Below, piece by piece: positions 1-5,704 of a DNA stretch of 15,166 nt. The DNA is from Parcubacteria group bacterium SW_6_46_9. GTDB lineage: Bacteria > Patescibacteriota > Minisyncoccia > Phycocordibacterales > SW-6-46-9. Made by a program: the position numbers and the translations under genes. Where the stretch lies: positions 10,917 to 26,082 of the forward strand of contig PXPA01000060.1 of NCBI GenBank assembly GCA_003022255.1, in the 5' to 3' direction. The stretch's first letter is position 1, and each line of letters starts with the position of its first letter. The notes beneath the pieces are model-generated. The model was given only the letters and a program-made list of their open reading frames with translations. It did no database searches and was not told the origin of the DNA.

Positions 1-111
1 CCCGGAGCCTCGCTTTGCTTTCTATTCACGAGTTCGGTAAAACCAGCCCGAGCCGGCTGTCAGTATACGCAGCCTACTAATGCAGTTATATTTTTTAAGC
101 TACCGATAGTG

Positions 112-117
112 TATGCT
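112..117 (+). promoter_or_regulatory. -10 element of a probable leaderless promoter
   Basis: TATGCT lies exactly 7 nt upstream of the ATG at 125, so transcription would begin at or next to the start codon. No Shine-Dalgarno sequence precedes the ATG and no convincing -35 box is visible. The same spacing is seen for the minus-strand gene starting at 4224. Confidence 0.45.
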
Positions 118-124
118 GTAGGTA

Positions 125-1000
125 ATGGATATGTCGAAGCGTCTACCAGGCTGGATCGGGGTATTCATCGTTTTCTGTTGTCTTATCGTTTCTCTTTTGG
201 CGGTACTGCACGCTATCCAAAGCCGCACGGATACCCTGCAGATTTCGTTTCTTGATGTTGGTCAGGGTGATGGAACCCTGATAGAGGTTCCGGGTGGCAA
301 AGAGGTGCTTGTCGATGGCGGTAAGCACGGATCTATTGCCGGGCCGCTTGCTGATGAGCTTCCGTTTTATGACCGATCCGTTGATCTGGTTGTCGGGACG
401 CATGCTGACAGCGACCATATCGGTGGGCTATCTAATGTATTTGCCACCTACGATGCGGGCAAGATAATTGTGCCCAGTCGTAAAGCCAAATCGTCAGTAT
501 GGAAACGCTTCCTTAACTCGACCCGAAAAGAAAAACAGACCGGGGCAGTCGTTGATACCGTATCGACCGGCGATGTCCTCAAACTTGGTCCGCAAACGTA
601 TCTACTCGCTTTGTTTCCGCCGGAGTCGGCCGTGCCCAAAGACACCAACAAAAGCTCGCTTGTTTTCAAGTTAATTCATGGCAAAACCAGCGTAATGCTG
701 ACTGGTGACGCACCAAAGAGTATAGAGCGGTATCTTGCCGGTCAGTTTGGGCAGCTGCTTGATGCCGATATACTGAAACCCGGCCATCACGGCTCAAAAA
801 CGTCCTCTGGTTGGCCATTTTTATCGGCGGTATCACCGAGTCAGGCAGTGATTTCTGCCGGCAAAGGTAATTCCTACGGCCATCCGCATCAGGGTGTGCT
901 GGACCGGCTGGAAGCAATAAATGCCAGTACGACCTGTACGTGTAAGGGTGGTACGATTACGTTCGAGAGTGACGGGAAAGAATTAACGCGTATAAAATAA
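125..1000 (+). CDS. ComEC/Rec2-type metallo-beta-lactamase-fold hydrolase, membrane-anchored
   Basis: This 291-residue protein has one N-terminal membrane segment (about residues 10-30) followed by an extracytoplasmic metallo-beta-lactamase domain of the ComEC/Rec2 C-terminal type. Visible motifs are FLDVGQGDG (42-50), the metal-binding THADSDHIGG (92-101; His93, Asp97, His98), TGD (193-195), KPGHHGS (218-224; His221/His222) and SAGKGNSYGHP (244-254). In full ComEC proteins this domain is thought to act as a nuclease on incoming DNA. Here the large ComEC membrane channel domain is missing, so it is a stand-alone secreted or membrane-tethered hydrolase. DNA is a plausible but unproven substrate. 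The start at 125 is supported by the -10 box 7 nt upstream; an in-frame ATG at 131 is the alternative. A hairpin with a T-run follows the stop closely. Confidence 0.88.
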   Translation: MDMSKRLPGWIGVFIVFCCLIVSLLAVLHAIQSRTDTLQISFLDVGQGDGTLIEVPGGKEVLVDGGKHGSIAGPLADELPFYDRSVDLVVGTHADSDHIGGLSNVFATYDAGKIIVPSRKAKSSVWKRFLNSTRKEKQTGAVVDTVSTGDVLKLGPQTYLLALFPPESAVPKDTNKSSLVFKLIHGKTSVMLTGDAPKSIERYLAGQFGQLLDADILKPGHHGSKTSSGWPFLSAVSPSQAVISAGKGNSYGHPHQGVLDRLEAINASTTCTCKGGTITFESDGKELTRIK

Positions 1001-1005
1001 AAAAC

Positions 1006-1032
1006 CTTATTGACAATTTAATAAGTTTTTTT
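1006..1032 (+). terminator. Short A/T-rich intrinsic terminator
   Basis: An A-run is followed by a 6-bp stem CTTATT/AATAAG with an 8-nt loop and seven T residues, directly after the hydrolase stop. The stem is weak. The hairpin loop carries the TTGACA of the next promoter. Confidence 0.5.
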
Positions 1033-1040
1033 ATTATATT
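1010..1040 (+). promoter_or_regulatory. Promoter for the small gene at 1081
   Basis: A perfect -35 box TTGACA (1010-1015) is followed at 18-19 nt by TTATAT/TATATT (1034-1040). It lies inside the terminator of the preceding gene, so terminator and promoter share sequence. Confidence 0.5.
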
Positions 1041-1080
1041 CAAACCGAGTGATCTTTCCCATTAACATCGAAATGTCACA

Positions 1081-1500
1081 ATGTTTATAATCGAAGGATT
1101 TGTCACGCTTGCGAAAAGAGGTCAAGCAGAAGAACTTGTGTCTCTAATAGTGACTGACAGTTCGCCTGATAATTTACCCAGCTCAGCAGAACTGTGCGTT
1201 CGATTAGCTGAGGAAATCGGTCAGGAGTTTTCTGAAGTTGTTGATCAGGAAAGCTCTGTGCCGTATCTTTTGGCTGCTTGCGTATCAGATACAGGTACGC
1301 CAGAGCAGGCACGACGACTGATACAGGCATTAGATAGTTGGTTGGGCAATAGCGGATTGGAGTCCGACGACTATAATCGGCTCATAAAGCGAGTGGCTGA
1401 AAGTCAAGATGAAAACAGAAAACTCCAAGAAGACGGCGAGACTATTCTTGGCGACAGCCATGCTCAGACACTCGAGGAAGCTCTTTCTGCCCGAGCTTGA
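1081..1500 (+). CDS. Small protein of unknown function
   Basis: This 139-residue, acidic, mostly helical protein does not resemble a family I know. It has no signal peptide, membrane segment or cysteine pattern. The start (MFIIEGFV) has a promoter with TTGACA about 65 nt upstream and no clear Shine-Dalgarno site. The C-terminal third (residues 105-139) is rich in Glu, Gln, Lys and Asp and may form a coiled or extended helix. It is a single-gene transcription unit: the terminator of the previous gene lies upstream and a strong bidirectional terminator follows, shared with the convergent rpmB. Coding is supported by an uninterrupted frame bounded by its own promoter and terminator. No function is proposed. 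Confidence 0.65.
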   Translation: MFIIEGFVTLAKRGQAEELVSLIVTDSSPDNLPSSAELCVRLAEEIGQEFSEVVDQESSVPYLLAACVSDTGTPEQARRLIQALDSWLGNSGLESDDYNRLIKRVAESQDENRKLQEDGETILGDSHAQTLEEALSARA

Positions 1501-1536
1501 CCGACCTACACAAGCCCTCACTCATTCTAATGAAAA

Positions 1537-1573
1537 AAGCCCACCGCCTAGCATCGGCGTGTGGGCTTGTTTT
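1537..1573. terminator. Bidirectional terminator between the 1081 gene and rpmB
   Basis: Stem AAGCCCAC/GTGGGCTT (1537-1544 with 1561-1568) is extended by CGCC/GGCG with one bulged T. It has T residues on the plus-strand side (1570-1574) and A residues before it, so it works as a T-run for rpmB on the minus strand. Confidence 0.85.
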
Positions 1574-1590
1574 TAACTAAAGGCTTTCGG

Positions 1591-1839
1591 CTAGTCTTCA
1601 ATAATCCCCGCTTCTTTCAGTGCTTGGTACGGTCCTTTTTTGGCAATAGTACGCAGGCCGGCCGCAGAGACTTCAAGCTTGAGTGTCTCATCGATTTCCG
1701 GAACGTAGATGCGTTTCGTCTGGAAGTTAACGTTCTGATCACGCTTACCGGTTGGGTTATACTGTGTTGCCCGGACCCGGTTTGAGTACTGTCCAGCGTT
1801 GTTTTTTGATTTGTCGGTAATTGGACATTTTTTTGCCAT
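1591..1839 (-). CDS. rpmB: 50S ribosomal protein L28
   Basis: The 82-residue protein matches bacterial L28: it starts MAKKCPITDKS, has the asparagine/arginine-rich segment YSNRVRATQYNPTGK and VNFQTKRIYVPE, and ends with the family signature LEVSAAGLRTIAKKG. L28 binds 23S rRNA in the large subunit. The protein lacks the zinc-ribbon cysteines found in some L28 forms; it has only one Cys near the N terminus. The gene is monocistronic on the minus strand, diverges from the site-2 protease gene, and ends at the bidirectional terminator shared with the neighbouring small gene. An AT-rich TATAAC stands 14 nt before the start on the minus strand; no Shine-Dalgarno sequence is visible. Confidence 0.93.
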   Translation of the reverse strand: MAKKCPITDKSKNNAGQYSNRVRATQYNPTGKRDQNVNFQTKRIYVPEIDETLKLEVSAAGLRTIAKKGPYQALKEAGIIED

Positions 1840-1917
1840 AAGAAAAATTAGGTTATATTTTTTCGTTTTACGTACCTATGCTAGCATACAATTCGTGTTT
1901 GATAAATACAAAGACTG

Positions 1918-1923
1918 TAATAT
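1918..1923 (+). promoter_or_regulatory. -10 element upstream of the site-2 protease gene
   Basis: TAATAT lies 9 nt before the ATG at 1933, implying a very short or absent leader. No good -35 box is seen at the usual distance and there is no Shine-Dalgarno site. Confidence 0.35.
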
Positions 1924-1932
1924 AGATCAGTT

Positions 1933-2574
1933 ATGGACGTAGTAACTGGCATCTTATTTATCGCCGTGCTGATCATTTCTGTGATTATTCATGAGGTATC
2001 ACACGGTTACATGGCAGATTATCTGGGCGACCCAACAGCACGTCTGCAAGGTCGACTGACAATGAATCCGATTCCGCATATTGATCCGGTTGGGTCGGTG
2101 ATTGTGCCGGCGGCTTTAGCGCTACTGCCGGGCGGAATAATTTTTGGTTGGGCGAAGCCGGTGCCGTACAATCCGCATAATCTTCGTAATCGTTACGGTG
2201 ATGCGCTCGTTGCCGCGGCCGGTCCGGCGTCAAATCTGGTATTAGCAGTGTTATCCGGGTTGGTTTTCCGCCTTGCTCCTGTCGCTGCGTCTGAACCTAT
2301 AGGATTCTTTTTGCTGGCTGTCGTGTTGATTAATATTATTCTAATGGTATTCAACCTTGTGCCGATTCCACCGCTAGATGGTTCAAAAATCTTGTTCGAG
2401 TTTCTCCCGGCAAAGTTTGATTATATTCGCAAGAATTTAGAACAGTATGGATTTGTTATCTTGCTGTTTTTGGTATTTACTGTTCTTTTCGTTATTTTGC
2501 ACCCTATTTATACAAATTTATTTGAATTACTAACAGGAGAGAAATGGCGGACAGCATTAATGCTTTTTGAATAG
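1933..2574 (+). CDS. Site-2 protease family (M50) intramembrane zinc metalloprotease
   Basis: The 213-residue protein is a compact M50 protease of the short, PDZ-less type. The zinc ligands are in HEVSHG (His20, Glu21, His24) within the first membrane helix. The third ligand is Asp149 in NLVPIPPLDG (141-150), within the second conserved motif. About five to six hydrophobic segments are visible, including 53-72, 91-112, 121-140 and 170-190. The central AAAGPASNL (94-102) is typical of this group. Such enzymes cut transmembrane segments of substrates; the substrate here is unknown. The gene diverges from rpmB and is followed after about 150 nt by rpsL, with no terminator obvious between them. 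Confidence 0.93.
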   Translation: MDVVTGILFIAVLIISVIIHEVSHGYMADYLGDPTARLQGRLTMNPIPHIDPVGSVIVPAALALLPGGIIFGWAKPVPYNPHNLRNRYGDALVAAAGPASNLVLAVLSGLVFRLAPVAASEPIGFFLLAVVLINIILMVFNLVPIPPLDGSKILFEFLPAKFDYIRKNLEQYGFVILLFLVFTVLFVILHPIYTNLFELLTGEKWRTALMLFE

Positions 2575-2655
2575 TTGATGACCTTTAAGTTATTAAAGCC
2601 TGATCTGGATTTTATCGAAAATCTCATTTGCAATTTCCCATGATGTCATACAGGC

Positions 2656-2684
2656 TTGCATATAGAGCTAAAAAGTAGTAAAGT
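2656..2684 (+). promoter_or_regulatory. Possible str promoter upstream of rpsL
   Basis: TTGCAT (2656-2661) and TAAAGT (2679-2684) are separated by 17 nt. If used, transcription would start near 2691, which rules out the in-frame TTG at 2656 as the rpsL start and favours ATG at 2728. The match is modest. Confidence 0.3.
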
Positions 2685-2727
2685 ATTACATGGTTACAAG
2701 TGTTTACTAAACAATTTCGTATTCTCG

Positions 2728-3063
2728 ATGTTTAATACATTGGAAAATAAACCTTCCTACTACCCGTCGCCGTTTAAACGCGGAGTCATTACGAAGGTGA
2801 CAACAGCTGTACCAAAAAAGCCGAACTCCGCGATACGAAAGATTGCCCGCGTTCGGTTGTCCAATGGCGAGGAGGTTACTGCGTATATTCCCGGTGAGGG
2901 CCACACTCTTCAAGAGCACTCGGTTGTGCTTGTCCGTGGCGGTCGAGTGAAAGACATCGGTGCTCGCTACACGATCGTTCGTGGCGTGCTTGATGCGGAC
3001 GGGGTTGAGGGGCGGAAGACGTCTCGTTCGCTGTATGGTACTGACAAACCTGATGAGGAATAA
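2728..3063 (+). CDS. rpsL: 30S ribosomal protein S12, abnormal N terminus
   Basis: From about residue 16 the protein is clearly S12: KRGVITKVTTAVPKKPNSA carries the decoding-centre PNSA loop, followed by RLSNGEEVTAYIPGEGH and LQEHSVVLVRGGRVKD, and it ends SRSLYGTDKP. S12 contacts the decoding centre of the 30S subunit. Two things are odd. The usual start (MPTINQLVR plus a lysine-rich tail) is missing; the first in-frame ATG gives MFNTLENKPSYYPSP, encoded by much more AT-rich DNA than the rest. The loop after RVKD reads IGARY instead of LPGVRY, one residue short and lacking the proline equivalent to Pro90, a known streptomycin-phenotype site. An upstream in-frame TTG at 2656 would add 24 residues, a few of which (LLNNFV) weakly recall TINQLV. 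The stop is 2 nt before the rpsG relic. Confidence 0.85.
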   Translation: MFNTLENKPSYYPSPFKRGVITKVTTAVPKKPNSAIRKIARVRLSNGEEVTAYIPGEGHTLQEHSVVLVRGGRVKDIGARYTIVRGVLDADGVEGRKTSRSLYGTDKPDEE

Positions 3064-3065
3064 CT

Positions 3066-3161
3066 ATGGCAAATTATCCGATTACCCTGCTTCGCCAATC
3101 CGTTCTTCGCACAAGGCTACGAAGTGCAATGGCTACACAGGGCGAGTGTAGTATGGTTTGA
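3066..3161 (+). pseudogene. Relic of the rpsG 5' end, interrupted by a hairpin insert
   Basis: Immediately after the rpsL stop, at the normal position for rpsG, an ATG opens a frame reading MANYPIT, the same first seven residues as the intact S7 at 3199. The two 20-nt stretches differ at two synonymous third positions. The frame then runs into unrelated hairpin-forming sequence (GCAC/GTGC at about 3109-3127; CTACAC/GTGTAG at about 3133-3151) and stops after 31 codons. It may be translated as a short leader peptide. Confidence 0.7.
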
Positions 3162-3198
3162 GTAATTGATACGATCACTTATTATTTTAAACTGACAC

Positions 3199-3672
3199 AT
3201 GGCTAACTATCCGATTACACAACGACATCCGATCAAGCCGGATTACAAATACGAGTCGCAGGAAGTTGCGAAGTTTATTAATTACGTGATGACCGGTGGT
3301 CGCAAGGACATGGCTCGAGAAATTGTATACGATGCGTTTGATATCATCGCGGAAAAAACCGATGAGGACGCTTTAGATGTCTTTGAGGAAGCACTGGAGA
3401 ATGTCGGTCCGTATATGGAGGTGCGCTCTCGTCGAATCGGAGGTGCGACCTATCAGGTGCCGTATGAAGTAGACGCCAAACGCCGCCTGCAGCTTTCCTT
3501 GCGTTGGTTGAAAGATGCCGCACAATCAAGTCAATCAAGTGAAGGCATTGAAGAGGCCTTGGCTCGAGAGATAATCAAGGCTTCTAACGAGGAAGGTGCT
3601 GCCTTCCAGCGCAAAGAGCAAGCACACAAAATGGCTGATGCTAATAAAGCGTTTGCCCACTTTGCTCGGTAG
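3199..3672 (+). CDS. rpsG: 30S ribosomal protein S7
   Basis: This 157-residue S7 has the conserved elements EVAKFINYVMTGGRK (22-36), EIVYDAFDII, the ENVGPYMEVRSRRIGGATYQVP core (which binds the 3' major domain of 16S rRNA), LRWL and the C-terminal KMADANKAFAHFAR. S7 starts assembly of the 30S head and lines the E site. The start at 3199 gives the full MANYPITQRHPIKPD N terminus. A truncated copy of the same N terminus lies 133 nt upstream, next to rpsL, so the intact gene has been pushed away from its usual tight coupling to rpsL. No Shine-Dalgarno site is visible. Confidence 0.95.
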   Translation: MANYPITQRHPIKPDYKYESQEVAKFINYVMTGGRKDMAREIVYDAFDIIAEKTDEDALDVFEEALENVGPYMEVRSRRIGGATYQVPYEVDAKRRLQLSLRWLKDAAQSSQSSEGIEEALAREIIKASNEEGAAFQRKEQAHKMADANKAFAHFAR

Positions 3673-3703
3673 AACATTAATTTAAATACGAGAAGAAAAT
3701 AAA

Positions 3704-3726
3704 TCCTGCCTACCTGGTCAGGGTTT
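3704..3726 (+). terminator. Weak hairpin after rpsG
   Basis: ATCCTG and CAGGGT form a short stem followed by only a brief T-rich stretch. It could end the rpsL-rpsG transcript, but the stem is short. The sequence CCTGCCTA...GGTCAGG recurs after fusA (8041-8110). Confidence 0.3.
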
Positions 3727-3879
3727 AGTATGCGTAAACAAACAGTTCTTATTTCGAAACCCGCCCCCAAGCAATCGATTGTGTTTGTCGTATTTAATGC
3801 TGCTGAGCTTAATGTGAGGGTTATGCAAATTTTCGGAGTATTGATGTTCTGTTTTGTATTGCTAGTTAATGATTATTTT

Positions 3880-4224
3880 CTAGATACCCCTATATTGGAT
3901 ATGTTTTGGGGGGAAATCGCAAGGAGTTGCGGATTCTGCAGCGTAAATTCCGACTAAAACATTGACGGCGATGGTAAGGGCTAGTGCACCAAGCAACCAC
4001 CAGAAGTACTTTTTACCCCATCCATCATTGTCATCTGTAAAAAGGGTCGTGTAAAGATACGATCCACCACTTGCAATAACTGTAAGCAGTAAAATTATAT
4101 TTATTACCCCGAGTGCGCTAACTGCAACCTCCAGTGAATCTGGAATCACTCCGCACACATTTGCGTATGTCCTTAGCGGTAGTAGTAATAGCGTCAACGA
4201 AAATATATTTGTGAATCTCTTCAT
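3880..4224 (-). CDS. Small VirB2/TrbC-like pilin-type membrane protein
   Basis: The 114-residue protein begins with a signal peptide (about residues 1-21, cleavage near TYA/NV). Two membrane helices (about 35-52 and 74-94) follow, separated by a charged loop GGSYLYTTLFTDDNDGWGKK. This order, including the glycine pair after the first helix and the lysines before the second, matches the small VirB2/TrbC pilin-like fold common in Patescibacteria. Two cysteines (Cys24 and Cys102) flank the helix pair and could be linked outside the cell. The gene lies alone in opposite orientation to rpsG and convergent with it. A TATAAT stands 7 nt before its ATG. Family assignment rests on topology, not on catalytic residues. 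Confidence 0.6.
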   Translation of the reverse strand: MKRFTNIFSLTLLLLPLRTYANVCGVIPDSLEVAVSALGVINIILLLTVIASGGSYLYTTLFTDDNDGWGKKYFWWLLGALALTIAVNVLVGIYAAESATPCDFPPKHIQYRGI

Positions 4225-4231
4225 TGGTTTT

Positions 4232-4237
4232 ATTATA
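4232..4237 (-). promoter_or_regulatory. Perfect -10 box of a leaderless promoter
   Basis: On the minus strand TATAAT is followed by exactly 7 nt and then the ATG at 4224, so the mRNA should start at the initiation codon. No Shine-Dalgarno site could fit. No strong -35 box is seen. Confidence 0.55.
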
Positions 4238-4376
4238 TTGCTTAATTTTAATCAATAATCGCGGTACTTATCTGGGGCTTCGCAGTAAGAACCCTAATCA
4301 AACCAAGCTATGTTTTTATTAAGTTAGTTACTAATAATTCTCTACTTTCAGTGTATCATTAGCTATTTAGCTTCAT

Positions 4377-5348
4377 TTAACTTTTTAATTGGTCAGAAGT
4401 GTAGTAACTTAGCGCAAGTAGTCCATATCCACTGAAAAGTATATCTCTTATGCGGGTGATAAACGCAACAAGCACCCCCAGGCCGCTGCTCATACCAATC
4501 AGCCGGACGACTCCGGCCTGACTGGCCTCTAGGGCCCCAACCCCCATGTAGGAAGGAATAACGTACGCTATATCAATTGCCGCGGCTAAAAATACTGCTG
4601 ACAAAAATGATATCGGCGATTGTAGACCAGCCAGTAGGACATAAAGCTGGATGGCCATAACTAATTTTGTGCAGAGACCGAGAACAGATGCGTGAATTAA
4701 GGTACTAGTTCGCTTATGTAAATACGTCTGAGTTTGGCCGCTTTTTGTATTGGTGTAGGTATCAAGCCCGACCTGCCGAGCTAAAGCACACAGCAGATTT
4801 TGGATACCGCCGTGGATTACAAAAGCGTACCAGCCAACAAATATAATTGCGCCAGTAGCTACGAGTCCGCCCAAGGCGAGCTTAATAATCCAGTCATCAG
4901 GAAGCACAAAGAAGGCTAGAATAACCGCGATTGTATCGAAGACGAGCCCGCCAATGAACATAGCGAGATCGTCCATTAACGCCGATTTGGTGCCGTCTTC
5001 TTTCGTGATGTTAGTTTGATTGCTAACTAATGCTCCTCGGGTTGGTTCACCGCCGAGTCGTGGTCCGGGAGTGACGTAACTAAGCGCAAACCCGGTCATG
5101 CGGTAGTTAAAGAGTGTCAGATGCGGTAGTGTGAAATGTGGACTTTCGTGTTGTAAAAACAGGCGCCAGACCAAAGAAAAAATAATCAGGTTGACCACAG
5201 AAAAAAGTAGGTAAGCGCCAAGATAATCAATGCGGATTCGTTGAATTATTGCTCGGGCATGTTCGGGGTTAATTGTCGTTAGCGTGTATGCAAACAACGG
5301 GATCCCGACAAACAACGATACAAGTATGAATAACTTCTTTCCGCTCAT
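4377..5348 (-). CDS. Flippase-like membrane protein, lysylphosphatidylglycerol synthase TM-region family
   Basis: This 323-residue polytopic membrane protein has about eight hydrophobic segments (for example 5-24, 43-62, 132-150, 155-175, 210-230, 242-266). The signature YVTPGPRLGGEPTRG (91-105) is the conserved GGEP.R motif of the family that includes the membrane half of MprF and AglD-type proteins. In MprF this region moves lysyl-phosphatidylglycerol across the membrane; here there is no synthase domain, so the likely role is transport of a lipid or lipid-linked sugar, unproven. The length is normal for a stand-alone member. The gene lies on the minus strand, tail-to-head with the VirB2-like gene 150 nt downstream, and diverges from fusA. 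Confidence 0.85.
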   Translation of the reverse strand: MSGKKLFILVSLFVGIPLFAYTLTTINPEHARAIIQRIRIDYLGAYLLFSVVNLIIFSLVWRLFLQHESPHFTLPHLTLFNYRMTGFALSYVTPGPRLGGEPTRGALVSNQTNITKEDGTKSALMDDLAMFIGGLVFDTIAVILAFFVLPDDWIIKLALGGLVATGAIIFVGWYAFVIHGGIQNLLCALARQVGLDTYTNTKSGQTQTYLHKRTSTLIHASVLGLCTKLVMAIQLYVLLAGLQSPISFLSAVFLAAAIDIAYVIPSYMGVGALEASQAGVVRLIGMSSGLGVLVAFITRIRDILFSGYGLLALSYYTSDQLKS

Positions 5349-5500
5349 ATAAAATTAGTTACAGTTGTAGAGTAACAATCTTTTGGCAGACCAGAAACCA
5401 AAGCTTCTTGTATACTTGCGATAGCTTTTACTTTATGTCAAACTAAAAAAGTAGCGCCAGGCGGCGTTTATTTTTTAATGAAGCCATTTCTATCTACATT

Positions 5501-5561
5501 ATGAGAGAATACCCATTAGAAGACATTCGAAATATCGGCATTGCCGCACACATCAAAGCAG
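5501..5561 (+). pseudogene. Relic of the fusA 5' end
   Basis: An ATG at 5501 opens a frame reading MREYPLEDIRNIGIAAHI, nearly the same as the N terminus of the intact EF-G at 5705 (MAREYPLQDIRNIGIAAHI). Over these codons the copies differ at about nine third positions but only one shared amino acid, plus a missing Ala codon. The similarity ends just before the P-loop, where hairpin sequence begins. The frame stays open through the hairpins to a stop at 5699-5701, three nt before the real fusA ATG, so this could be a translated 66-codon leader coupled to fusA. It cannot be a functional GTPase. Confidence 0.75.
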
Positions 5562-5655
5562 CGTCAGCCCACGGCTGCGCTTTGAGAACCCCTCGGTTCT
5601 CAACGTCCGCCCCAGGCGGACTGCTCTCCGCCACGAAAAAACTCCCGTTTTTTCG
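5555..5655 (+). repeat. Row of four hairpins inserted between the fusA relic and fusA
   Basis: Four stems stand side by side: 5555-5583 (AAAGC/GCTTT plus CAGC/GCTG), 5582-5603 (TTGAGAACC/GGTTCTCAA), 5605-5621 (GTCCGCC/GGCGGAC) and 5634-5655 (CGAAAAAAC/GTTTTTTCG). The last resembles a terminator hairpin. No transposase is encoded. The array is in the fusA leader and would be transcribed unless the fusA promoter lies downstream of it. Confidence 0.75.
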
Positions 5656-5704
5656 ACCTTTTTCACTCGCATCAATATTCGCTAATGAACGTAACCGATA
5701 AATT

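Noticed and set aside
143..418. Minus-strand open frames opposite the first gene and opposite fusA
   Set aside because: They are antisense shadows of clearly identified genes and carry no recognisable motifs.
3730..3957. Plus-strand 75-residue frame between rpsG and the VirB2-like gene
   Set aside because: Half of it overlaps the better supported minus-strand gene, it has no start signals, and its composition is that of spacer DNA.
5555..5655. CRISPR array or integron attC sites in the hairpin row before fusA
   Set aside because: The hairpins differ from each other, have no repeat-spacer periodicity and lack the attC core GTTRRRY/RYYYAAC.
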